Source: Calycina herbarum
Lineage: Eukaryota > Ascomycota > Leotiomycetes > Helotiales > Pezizellaceae
Length of the DNA stretch: 64,000 bases
Direction: 5' to 3'
Assembly: GCA_001414485.1 (NCBI GenBank)
Contig: LLEY01000057.1
Location: 304,422 to 368,421, forward strand
Numbering within the stretch: the first letter of the stretch is position 1; the number at the start of each line of letters is the position of its first letter. Shown here in pieces: positions 35,134-46,594 of this stretch. A program made the translations under genes and the position numbers. Under the pieces are notes generated by a model, which searched no databases, was not told where the DNA came from, and saw only the letters and a list, made by a program, of their open reading frames with translations.

Positions 35134-37231
35134 ATGGGGAAATTCAGCAATCTCAAGACGTCGATCAGGAATGATACCAATTTTAAGAGGTCTGGGAACG
35201 CGATCAAGAGGGGGTGGAAGCAACTACCAGGCGCGACGAAGACATATATGGTTGAGAAGGTACCTTTTGTGAAGTGGTTACCGAATTACGACCCGAAATG
35301 GATTGCTAGCGATGCGATTGCTGGTTCGACTCTAGGGTTGATGCTGATACCTCAATCGATAACCTATGCGATGTTGGCGGGGATACCGATACAGAATGGG
35401 ATACAAGCGTCCTGGATTCCTTCGATGTTATACTTCATCATGGGGACTTCAAAAGGTAGGATCGCAATTGCCGCATAGGATGAAGAATGCTAAGCAGTAT
35501 ACAGATCTTAGTACCGGTCCAACATCTCTCACTGGAATTCTCACAGGCAATGTAGTCATGGAATTCCGAGCGGACAAGAGAATCCCACCCAACTTCATTG
35601 GCGCAGGTGTAGCGATTGCGGTGGGCTTAATGTCTTTGTTTATGGGACTACTCAATATGGGATGGGTCCTCGATTTCGTCTCTCTCCCTATCCTCGTTGG
35701 ATTTATGCTAGCAGCAAGTCTTATAGCCGTTCAATCACAAATAGCACCCTTAACTGGAATAGTCGGCGTCAGCAACAACTTCCTCTCCCAACCAAAAGAA
35801 CTCCTCATGCAAAGCAAAACCGCCGAGCCCCTCACAATCGCCTTAGGCGTCGGAACCATTATTGTCCTCGCCCTTCTCCAGGTCGTCGATACCAAATTGG
35901 GGAAGAGGCATTTCATGATCCATCTCTTCGCTTCGAGTCGATATTTGTTCGTCCTCAGCACCGCGACGGCTATAAGCTACTACGTCAATCGCGACCGAGA
36001 AACACCATTATGGGCCGTAGCAGGCGAACCAGGAAAGGGCTTCCAAAGTTCAGGTATCCCAAAACCTTTCGGGATAGCCCTCTTGGTGCTTATGAACGCT
36101 ATACCCGTCTTCTTCGCAACCATCGTTCAACATCTCGCCCTCGCGAAATCTTTCGGTCGAAGACATGGATATGTCGTTAATGCCTCGCAAGAACTCACCT
36201 TTTTGGGAATAAGCAACATCGCCAGCGGGATATTCGGTGGTATGCCCGTCTCAGCTGAGATCTCGAGGACGGCTGTGAATGAGAGTTCGGATGTCAAATC
36301 TCCTCTCTCGGGAATATTTACTACCATCGTTGTTCTTTTCGGTCTACAAGTCCTTAAAGATGCGATTTTCTTTATCCCACAAGCTACCATTGCGGGGATG
36401 ATTATCGTGGCTACTGGCCAATGTATCCCTCCCTTTGCACTCATGCTTGCGCATTGGAAAGGGTCTTTCATCGATTTCCTCAGTTGTCAAATTACTACTC
36501 AAATCGCCTTCTTGAACCGTCTCGATTTGGGAGTAGGTTTCGCTTCTTTCTTCCTGATCATCTACACCATGTTACGCGCTCTCTTCGACAGAGCCGAAAC
36601 TGTCGATACCTCAGAACTTGATCTCAAATTCGGGGTAGGCGAGACGAAAAGAGGTGTTGTTGTTCAAGATGGGACGAAGATTTATAAATGCAAAGACGAT
36701 GTATTTTACATCAACTCCAAGCGGGTCGTGGATAGTATCTTCCTAGGAATCAGCAAAGATTTCCGACGCATCACCGATCTGAGAGTCGGAAGAGGCGGAA
36801 GACTGTGGTGCGAAAAGAAATGGGATGGCGATGAGGGGGGGGTTAGTGTAACCAGGAGTGGAAGTACACTCCACGTTCTAATCTTAGACTTCTCACGGGT
36901 GGGCTTCGTGGATACTAGTACGATGACTTATCTTTTGGATTTGAAGGAGGGGATCAAAACTTTTGCTCATGAGGGGAGTGAGGTTGAGATGAGGTTTGTG
37001 GGGTTGTCGGCGGCTGTTAAACTTAGGTTTGAGAGGACGGGGTGGAAACTTGTGGATGGGGCGGCACCGGCTGGCGGTGATGGGCAGGATGGGGATAGAT
37101 ATTTTGATGATATGAGGTGTGCGGTTGAGACGCCGATGATGGGGAGGAATAGTGGGAATTCGGAGTGGGATTTTGCGTTTGGGGAGAATGAGAAGGAGGC
37201 TGTTGTTACGGGGAGATATGTTGGGTTTTAA
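35134..37231 (+). CDS. SulP/SLC26 sulfate permease with STAS domain
   Basis: Two exons, 35134-35455 and 35505-37231, give 682 residues. The 49-nt intron (GTAGGA...TACAG) joins GTSK to DLSTGPTSLTG, the conserved SulP substrate-site region. The signature LGLMLIPQSITYAMLAGIP lies near residue 70, and many membrane segments follow to about residue 450 (for example ILVGFMLAASLIAV and GIALLVLMNAIPVFFA). The cytoplasmic STAS domain is at about residues 520-640, with LILDFSRVGFVDTSTMTYLL and MRFVGLSAAVKLRFERTGW. Family knowledge: fungal SulP proteins are plasma-membrane proton-sulfate symporters induced under sulfur limitation by bZIP regulators of the CYS3/MetR type. I did not find a clear site for that factor. 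Substrate is inferred. Confidence 0.93.
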
Positions 37232-40200
37232 TGATCTTTGGATGGTTTGGTTTGGTTTGAACGAGCAGGCGAGTTCCTTGGATGGGTTGTGACGTGTGCT
37301 TCGGGTCTTTGGCTCCGGAAGGACTGGAATTTGGTATTAATATGATAGGAGCGGTTTAGTTTTAGTGTTGCAAGTGAGTTGTTGACGATAAGTTTAAAGG
37401 GCGCGAGTTGAGCGACGTACTCTTCCTCGCGCCAGCTAAGTTGGGGATTGTATGTTAGAAGTTGTTTTTGTGTTTATACCAATTGATTTACTCTCTTTGA
37501 ACCTCGTTCTTCTTTCCAATTATAGCATAAGTGATGCACTAATTCTAGTCTCAAAATTCCGAAAGCTGCTAGGACATCGGGAGCACACTCTGTCAACTTG
37601 CAAAGCATGCATCACAAGCATGACTTTCTAGGCTTTTTGTCTCATGTTATTTACAACTCTTGATCTTAAGTTATCTAAGCTCCAAGTTTTATAAAAATGC
37701 CTGGGCCAAGTCAACAATTTCCTTCACCATACAACATTAGATGTCCGAAACGAACGATCGAGAGGAAGTTGGGTTTTGCAAAATTACAATACTTCTGACA
37801 GATTTCTTACCAGAACACATACACGCCTCCAGGAGATGTATTTACTTACAATGATTCGGCAAGACCAACAACGAGAGCGTATAAATGCTAAACAATCGAC
37901 AACAAATCAGTTCTCGACAGCAAGAATCCCGTCATAGACTGTTACTTGGATCCGCACTACGACATCATCTATCATGAGGACAATGTCATGTGAGACTAAT
38001 TGAAATTCTGAGACCGGATGGACGACTGACTTGTGGATAACCACAGACCCAATATGCCTTCTGAGTTCGCCGACTTCTATCTCGCCCACTCCGCTTCCAA
38101 CCATCAAACCCGTCGCTGCCAGTATTTTTTATCTAGCCTAGCCTGGGGTACAGGATGATTGGGGTGGACTACACCCTCAAGGCTTGGTAAGGAGAGGCTG
38201 TTTCTTGGAAGCTGCCATCGGAATCCTCTACGATGCCCGGTTAAATTTATCCGGCTCCTCGAATTCTCCATTTCTGTGAAAGCATTGCTTATGTTTAGAT
38301 TCGAATGCGAGCTGGTATACTTCTTTCGCCAATTGTGGAACTGACCAACTATGTCACTACTTTGTGGTATTAAGCAGTGAGCTAAGTAACTTTGACTGTC
38401 AAAATCCATTGTTCGAGGATGTTTGGATTAAACAAGTTCATTGAATAGAGTCCTAAAGTTAGCCTAGAGTACGAAACGTAGACTACCTTTTTGCGGTTCT
38501 CGCAATGTCTAGGGATTATCTCCTATCAACGAATACCCTTACAACAAAGCCAAGAAACAAAACCGAGGATGGTGAACGAGGATCATAAACGATCAGCAGC
38601 CTTACGACCAGACTTCCCACTCAAAACCTGTCACTCCTTGGCCTGGCCAACAAGCAGCTAGAAGTATACAAGGAAACATGCGCTAAGTACCTTTCACTAA
38701 AAGAGAAAAATGGAATCGACGGGATATAAAGTTCACAAGCGAAGAAGATAACATTACTGCCTAAGTCGAGAACTGAGCTGAACTCTGAAAGAATGAGGTC
38801 TATCTATATTTACCCACGCGATGATTATCCCAAACTTTCGACAGCAAATCATTCGTCGACAACAAGAAATTCAAATTGGAAACCCTTTGTAGAGAGTACT
38901 CTAAAACCGGGAGTGCTAATTTATAAAAATATGTGACGGTCAAATGGTGGTCGTCGCGCAAGGTATGGAGGTTCGTACATACTGTAGGGAGAAAGGTACT
39001 AATCTGAGGATCACTCTGGCACAGAGGTGATGGGTCAAATCAATAGAGTCTGGTTGTATAATAATTAACGTCTAAGGGAGGAAGAGGGAGTGCGTGGCAC
39101 GCGAAGCTATCTACAGGTGTTCCTAGCGCCATGAGTCACGTGCGTATCCCACAACACATACAGAGCAGGGCAGATCTTTCGCCTAGACAATTGTGCATTT
39201 CGGTTTCGAGGCTCTCAGATACATACTTCCCAAAGCCTATTTATTCCGTACCCAAACCCTCAGCAAGCTCGCTCCATTCATATTTCGTCCGTATACCAAA
39301 GATTTCCTGAACAGTTCTTCGCGAAGCTCACGATTCCAGCTGTTCAGAGTTTGCAAAATATCATAAATTTACCTCCTCACCACCACCAGCCAAGATGGAT
39401 CTTCAAGGGCTCCAATAAATAATGAAACCAGGACCACGCTTTCAAATTACTCAGAGATTTTTTAAAACGAGAATAGCAGCAAAGTTCCGTACACAGCAGC
39501 TCAAAAGATGAAGAAGAACCGCCCAAACACAGGCGACAAGTCTCCAAGGTTCCTCACTTGTCTTGTCAGCTTCGTTACGACAGTCAGCTGCGCAGCCTGC
39601 GCTAACTAGAAAAGCCCAAGATAAATCCTCAACCCTTCGATCCCCTAGTGTATGTATGTAGCCAGTTACCAAATCAGTTATGGCTTTCAAGCAGGCTGGC
39701 CTCTCAGCAACCGTAGCCGCAAACACGCAGTCGTCTGCACAAAACCCTGTAAATGGAAGGGCAGGGACGAGGATTGAAGAAGTTTTCCCGCTCAAGGAAA
39801 TCCCCGCCAAACATTTCGAGAGTCCCGAAAGCTTTCGACAACACCGAAAGATTCGACAGTAAACCCCCCCGTTTTTTATGAGTTGCATTGTAAACCTACT
39901 ATCATAGAAATACAGTAATATGAAATCTACCCGTACTTCAAATCCACCAAAAAAGCAAGCACGATGGTATTTTCATTCCTTTGGCCACCAGCGGACTGCA
40001 CTTGTGGCGTTGTTGAAAGTATGGTACATATACATATACATATCCATATCCATCCCATCCCATCCCATCTCAGCGAAAAAGAAGAAAAAGAAAAAGAAGA
40101 AAGAAGAAAAAATCCAAAGACCCTTCCTTGGTGGCGGCGGTAGAGTACGTAAAAGGTGTCCACGTAGAAACTCAAAAACTCAAAAAAGACGAGGAAAAAG

Positions 40201-41293
40201 CCTTACCCCCACCCCCACGAGAGGGGGCTGCGTCTTTCTACACGAGCGAGCGACGTAGAACAAACCATTTCAGATGAAGGTATTTTCACAGGCTGGCTTC
40301 TAGGATATGTTGTTCGGCTTTGAGTCGTCCCACACACAACCTAGCTAGCTAGCTACCTATTGTTGCGAGGACAAGGTTTTTTTTCTTTCTTCAACGTTCC
40401 TTGAATCCTCACCTACCTCGAGCTTGCTTGTGAAGAAATTAGAGAAGCTCAGCTTGGCAAAGGACACACGCGGATATAATTAATATAAAAAAATATCTTT
40501 ATTTTCTTCTAAAAGCGAACAACGAATATCGAACCACAATCCTAAACTATAGAGAAAAATATTTATACAACATTCCCCCCCCCCCCCCAAAAAAGCCAAA
40601 CACACATGCTCAACTAAACCGCCTCCCTCAAAAGCGGCCAGGAGCACGCTGTTCCATAAAGAGAAATAAAAGAAAGAGAGAGAGAGCTAACAGACAAAAC
40701 AGATAATTGTAAAAAGAAAAAAGATTTGTTCTTGTAGTAGTAGTAGGTAAAGTAGTAGGCCTTTCAAAAACAACCTCTTCTCTTTTTTTCAGCACAAACC
40801 CCAAAAAGGTTGGGTAACACCACACAGAAAAATCCCCCCCCCCCCTGTCCAAAGATACCGTCACACCCCCAACCATCCTCCCCTATCACAGAAACAAGCA
40901 AGCAGCTCAAAAGAAGATTCCCTATCCAACAAACCTGCCAAGTACGGGGCGAGGTAAGAAGCAACCCATTGAAAAATACCAAAATCCAACCCCCCCAAAA
41001 CATCCAGGAGATAGCCATCTCATAATCGTCATCATCCCAAAAAAAGTTGCTCAGGTTCCACACCCAACAAAAGAAGCAACCCTCCAAAAAAAATAAGGGA
41101 AACCAAAAAGAGATCATGATACAAAGGGTATCAGATATGTGTCGTCAAGAAACAAGAAAAAGAACCGGCGAGGCTATGCAATAAAAAATGATATAAACAG
41201 GGAACTTTGTGTTCAGACGAGGTCAAATAAAATGCCGTTGACCATCTGTCGTAAAAGAAGAACGAAGCGAAGACTTTTGTTCGTGAGAGAAAT
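37232..41293. other. 4-kb convergent region without a clear gene
   Basis: It lies between the 3' ends of the permease and STE12. Two small minus-strand open frames, 38409-38104 and 38107-37907, overlap by four bases but have no recognisable domain. A 145-codon Cys-rich minus-strand frame at 39888-39451 is likewise unsupported. Simple repeats are dense near 40020-40110, (CTAG)n occurs near 40340, and C-runs occur at 40577-40590 and 40837-40848. The right end is probably STE12 3' UTR. Confidence 0.5.
40028..40110. repeat. Compound microsatellite
   Basis: ACATAT/CCATAT units pass into four ATCCC pentamers, then into a purine-only AAGAA-type tract. This is simple-sequence DNA with no coding value. 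Confidence 0.8.
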
Positions 41294-43655
41294 CTATATC
41301 GGTTGTTGCATCATATGTTGCGCGTTGATGAGTTGACTAGGAGTCGCCATGCCCGAACCAGGCATGCTCATCGGCATCGATTGAAGGCCGTTGAAGCTCT
41401 GTGACATGCTGTTTGGGAGGTAACCATTTTCGGAATTTGGTGAGGCTTCTTCGAGAGGTCCGAGATTGTCTTCACCCTCATACTCTTCCTCTTCGCCGCT
41501 GTATCCATAAGGACCATCAGATCCATCACCACGATCATGTGTTCTACGATGCCTGGGGGGAAAATGTTAGTACATGTTTTTAAATACTTGATGTGATTGT
41601 GATGTGATGAAATGACATACTGGGCGAGGTTATCTGATCGGGAGAATGCCTTGTTACAGTGGGGGCAGATGTAGGGTCTTTCTTGGGTATGTGTTCTCAC
41701 GTGTCTGGAGGGGTAACATGTCAGCGGCCAATAGTTTGGACCGGTAATAAAAATAAAAATAAACCATACCTTTTGAGATGCTCTAAACGCTTGAAGAGGC
41801 GACCACAGGTAGGGATTGGACATGAATGTGACTTTTGGGGATAAGGACCAAGCTCCATCATGGTAGCACTGCGAGCTCTTCGGACCACGCCATTTGGACC
41901 CTGCTGCTGCATGTGTCTTCGGGGAGAGTCATGAATGGATCCATCACCTGAGAGTTCCTCATTTGATAGATGACCAAAGTCATTGTTCTGGAGAGCCATT
42001 GGGTTCATGGCTGGGCTGTCTTCGACAGTGGAGAGAGGAGTTCCATGCCTGGACATGTTTTCAAGGAGTTCCTTGTGGTGTTGTGACATGTGAGGGATTT
42101 GGTGGCTGTAGCTGAGTCCTGGTGGAGAGTTGTTTCCAGACTCATCACCCTCAGCAACAGGTCCCACTGATGTGGAAACAGATCGTCTCAGATCTGACGG
42201 TCGGTGAGAGTTGTGAGCTTGGTGGCCTTGATGACTGGCAGCGGAAGCGGCAACAATTGCAGCAACTCCGGGAGGAATTGATGAACGTCTCCTTCTTTGC
42301 TTGTAGGTTGGAGATCCTTCAATTACAGAGTAGACGTTGTTTCCACCATATCCACGGGTTGCGTGTGAGAATTGTGGACCGGAAAGGTTGGAAGGAGGAA
42401 GCTGCATCATGCCGTGGATACCACCACCCATGTGGTCTGGAATTGCGGTGTAAAGACCAGTTTCCTCATTTGCAATGTATGCAGGCTCAGCACCCATTCC
42501 GAGAGCTTGTTGAGGTGGGGTGATTGGCTCAAATGAAATACCACGGTTGCTGTAGTCCTCGTAGTGTGATGAAACAAACGATGGAGCGGGTGAGTACTCC
42601 AGGCCGTATGCTGGCATGGAAGAGTGACGCTGGTGTGTTTGCGAGATTGGGACACCGTTTTGGTTGTATTGAACGCGGCCAAAATCTTGCTCTCTCTTTA
42701 CGACTTGCTGTGCCATATTTGGTCCTGCCATCGCGGTCATTTGTTGGTATGCAACCATTGGGTTGATCTCTTCTGGCATTGCTGCCATCTGAGGCGGCAT
42801 CATTTGTGGTGGTGGCATGGAATCAATTGCTCGCATCACTGGGGATGTGGATTGTGATTGCGATTGAGAAAACGAAGGTTGTTGGGCGGAGAATGAAGAC
42901 GAGTTGGCTTGTTGGGCCTTGGTGAGCTGCTCAAAGAGTGATTGGGAGGAATCAAATTCGAAGGACAAAGCAGGTTCGTTGACAGCAACAGTTGTGGCCT
43001 CCTGTCCCATCTTCTCCCTCTTCAAATCCCTTTCGAGAGCATCGAGGAAGAGTCGGTCGTGGGGAACGCTGTACCAGTAAAAGACCTTCTGCTTCTTTTG
43101 TGTTCGAATGCAGTTGTTCTTGTATAGGAAATCCAGGAAAGCACTCTTCGGCTCCTCCAATGATGCATCGGTTCCTGACTTCAAATTTCGCAGGTCCGAA
43201 AAGATACCCTCCTCAAACTTTTTCGAGTTCTTCACCGGTCGGCCAAAGGCCTGGAATCGGAACGAGAGGCATCGCACGATATCGGTACCTGAGATGTGAA
43301 AGAGGTTGTTCCTACGATACGGTTAACTCGAATGCACTTCAATCCGACGCGTCTGCCACATACCATAACACGCAAGAAACATATTCGCCAGTGGGAAGAA
43401 GAAATCGACGGATGTACTGGTCAGGCGTCCAGTCAACAGGCGCAGATATTAAAAAGTATTTTACTGTCGGAAGGTTAGCTGAGGATCGGGACGAAAGACA
43501 CGCGTCGGCGACATACGATTATCGACTTGTTGTAACGCGACTTGGGCATCTTGTGGTAAGCTTTGCTGGGCTTCACTGCTCAACATGAAGGTCTCTGGTT
43601 TTTGTGGAGGAGCCATCGCCGCTGCATGATGTTGTGAATACATCATATGCGCCAT
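41294..43655 (-). CDS. STE12: STE12 transcription factor (STE region plus two C2H2 fingers)
   Basis: Five exons: 43655-43517, 43463-43364, 43311-41770, 41704-41621 and 41552-41294, giving 707 residues. The STE DNA-binding region spans about residues 45-165 (LKYFLISAPVDWTP, then RCLSFRFQAFGRPVKNSKKF, then QKVFYWYSVPHDRLFLDALE). A long Gln/Ser/Pro/Met-rich middle follows. Two C-terminal C2H2 fingers (SCPIPTCGRLFKRLEHLKRH; YICPHCNKAFSRSDNLAQH) are the filamentous-fungal form, absent from yeast Ste12. Exon 4 (84 nt, same phase on both sides) carries the end of finger 1 and nearly all of finger 2. Family knowledge: the factor acts below the Fus3/Kss1-type MAP kinase and controls mating, infection structures and penetration in plant pathogens. 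A long spacer lies upstream. Confidence 0.96.
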
Positions 43656-44839
43656 TCAATTGAGTCGAAACAATGCCAGATGATCCCGCAAGATGATCGG
43701 ATATCCCAAAGCAGGATGAGGGTAGATTGAAACAAGGCCGAAGTGGTAAGGCTGAGAGGGAGAATGTGTCAAGCTGGGTTCGAATTATTGGTATGTGATC
43801 CAGTCGGGGTCGAATCAGCGACAACGATGAAGCAGTAGTAGCTTTATCGATCGAAAAGGGACGATGAAGCGAGTGTTGAATGTATCGACAGGAACACACT
43901 ATGAGTTGAGGAGCCTGCTCCGATCAGAAATGCAAAAGGGCAGATGGAACGGTTGATGTTCGAGGAGTTTCGAGGCCAGCAAGAACTCGACTCGGACTGC
44001 GCAAAAACCGGCTCTGTCGGTGGTAATTATTATAAAAAAAGAAGGCACCCGGGAAATCCGTCGACGAGATGAGGAGTCGATTGTATGCTACGCAACCAAA
44101 AGTCTACACTCGAAGGTAGGCTGATCTAATCCGATCGTGAGGCCCGCGAAAGAATTGAGAGGTCGCTACTAGGATGGGCGAATATGAAGCTTTCGAGGTA
44201 CGGACCTGCGACAAGAAAGAGAGCGTAGAGTGCGAAGTGTGAGAAGCGTTTTGGAAAGCGGAACAAGGGAGATTAAGAGGGATGGAGTTCGGAGGCGGGT
44301 TGGAGGGTTGAGGGTGTCTGAACGAGGGAGCGCGGTTGCTGATATGGACGGGGGGGGGAGGTGCGAGGGTGCGCAGAGCAGGCCCAGGGTTAGAAGAGGG
44401 AGGGACACCAAGGAAGCCAGGGTGTGATGTCGGCGCAGGGGGGGGGGGGAAAGAGGGCCCAGGATACGCAGATTTGTGTGCCGGGATGTGGAAAAAGGGT
44501 GGACAGAAAAATTGGCCTGCACAGAGCACACACTCGGGGGGGCTAGAAAGCTGGGTGGAGGTCAAGAAGTCATGAAAGGGGGGGTGGATTGGCTGGAGGC
44601 CGTGGAGGGACGAGGGTTTTGGCTGTGTGTTCAGGGTCTCTGGTGGTCCGAGGAGCCACTAAACGCTTTGGGGGCAATCACCGACCATGCACTGGGCAGC
44701 GGAGAAAGAGGCCTGAAGAGACTGGCTCGCAGAGGAGCAATTCAAGGACGGCACCCTGTTGGGGATGTTGGGGAGAGGAATTTCGGGCTTCGGGGGACGA
44801 AATGGCCTGGAAGAGGTGGAGAGGCTGGTGGTGTTGTTG

Positions 44840-44876
44840 GTTTTGCTGGTTTTGCTGGTTTTGCTGCTGGCAAAGT
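44840..44876. repeat. Short tandem repeat
   Basis: Three to four copies of GGTTTTGCT in tandem, degenerating at both ends. Confidence 0.7.
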
Positions 44877-46478
44877 GCTGGCCGCGGGCGGTGTCCAGGG
44901 TTCTACCGCTGCCGATCGGAGGGGAGAAGAGAAGAGCTTCAGGGAACAACAACAGGCCTGGCACTGACTGACTGTAGGGTGACTGACGGATGGCAATCGC
45001 AGTTGGGCTTGCTGGGCAATCTCGGCCGCAGTGAACAGCGCAGGGACGTTGTTCGGCAGGCTCAAGAAGCAGCAGAAAAGGACATGAGATGCTGTACGTA
45101 GTTTAGCGTCGCCGGTGGGCAAGACGGGCAGATTACTTTGATGAATTGAACACTTTGCGCAGGGCACGGAAGACTGCCAAGTTGAAGCCGCCAGAAGAAC
45201 AGAGCTGCAAGCGATGGCAATGGAGAGACGTGCGCGCTCGGGGGACTTCCAGGTTGTTGATGAGCGAGGGAGGAGTGGAAGAAGCACCAGAAGGAGCCTG
45301 AATGACGGGAATGGCTGTCCGTCAATGGAACCCACCGTCACACAGATGATAAAAGGAAGAGGGCACTGCTCTTGCTAGAGTCGAGACGAGGAAGACTCTC
45401 GCTCTGGATTCTCTTCCTCAGGTCGGATTCCGTCAGCGGCGGTTCGCTGTTGGCATCGCCTGCTGCGAACTGTGAATAGGTAGGTAACCCTCTCGTCGTC
45501 TGTAAGCCTATTGTTGTTGCTGTCTTTTCCTGCAGTCGGTTGATGCTTCCCAATCCTTTTCTCCAGAGCAGGTCAGGCGTGGCCAGCGGTGGCCAGTGGT
45601 GGCCAGGATGGAAGGGTGCAGCTCGAAAAAGACTCTCGCGCGGAGATGCTTCCCTGTCGCCGTGCTCCGGCTGGTCAACGTGGTGGATTCTGCTGCGGCA
45701 GCCTCAACCAATCAAGCCCCCACAGAAGCCGAAACAGAGGCGCCCAAGGAGGAAAGGTGGATCCAAAATATCTCAAACATCACGCCAGAAAGATGACAGG
45801 TCGCCAAGCTCAAAACAGAACTCTGCAAGAGGGAGGCCGAAAGAACGAGGCCTTGACTTCCGCTAGGCTGAGAGGGACGTTCGTTCAAAGACGGGAGAAA
45901 CATCTCCCATGTGCTGGATGAGGTGCATGCAGACCTTGCGACAACTCTTGCGATTGATGACAATGGACTTTCTTTTTTTCACCACGGGGAATCTGGTTTC
46001 TCGTCCATGGCAATCCATGACGGAAACCGTCTTCATAGGGGATGGTCACTCTTGTGAGATTTGATTGATAGAAGCGGGGAGGAGGCAGTGCACAAATATG
46101 AATTGATCCAAGTACAGCTGGCTGCGGGGAACAAGGTGGTATAGAAAAGGGGACGCAGTCTGAATGTGGCGTCGACTTGAAATTCAACGTTCAACGGCTG
46201 CCAGCGACAGGTGTGTCCCATGGCTTTTGTATAGATAGAGAATGAGAAAAACCAGAAATAAATGCCTCAAATAGCCAAATAACCTGTCAAGACTCAATTG
46301 CCCGAGTCGAGATGACTTCTTTATGATTCCTTCGCTGTGCTAGCTTCACCGACAGCTTGGGTCTGTATTCTTGTCTCTCCAGACACACTGGTAAATGGAA
46401 ATTGGATATCTGCAGTCAGCCATCAAATCTCGCCTAGGCAGCCCAAATGCCACCACCACACTTGAGCACCAACACAAA

Positions 46479-46594
46479 TACTTCGTCCCAGGCGTAACTA
46501 TTACTGCAGATTTCGTGGGCTACCAGCGTTTTTGGCCGATTTCCATCGGGGGTTATTTCGCTTCTGCCATAATAGTTTCGCCTGGGACGAAGTA
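46479..46594. mobile_element. MITE-like palindromic element with TA target duplication
   Basis: Terminal inverted repeats at 46479-46503 and 46570-46594 match over 25 bp with one mismatch. They read TACTTCGTCCCAGGCG on the left and its complement CGCCTGGGACGAAGTA on the right. The outermost TA on each side fits a Tc1/mariner-type target duplication, leaving a 112-bp element. The interior continues as a weaker inverted repeat, so the whole unit can fold into a hairpin. There is no coding capacity, so it would depend on a transposase elsewhere. Confidence 0.75.

Noticed and set aside
37907..38409. Two small overlapping minus-strand frames between the permease and STE12
   Set aside because: They look mildly protein-like but no family was recognised and no splice join makes one convincing protein; left as an unassigned region.
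39451..39888. 145-codon Cys-rich minus-strand frame
   Set aside because: No signal peptide, recognisable domain or supporting context; composition fits chance.
40570..40850. C-runs as possible telomere-like or rDNA sequence
   Set aside because: Simple homopolymers without telomeric hexamers or rRNA sequence.
44742..45341. 199-codon minus-strand Ala/Pro/Ser-rich frame
   Set aside because: Low-complexity product of GC-rich promoter sequence with matching long frames on the plus strand.
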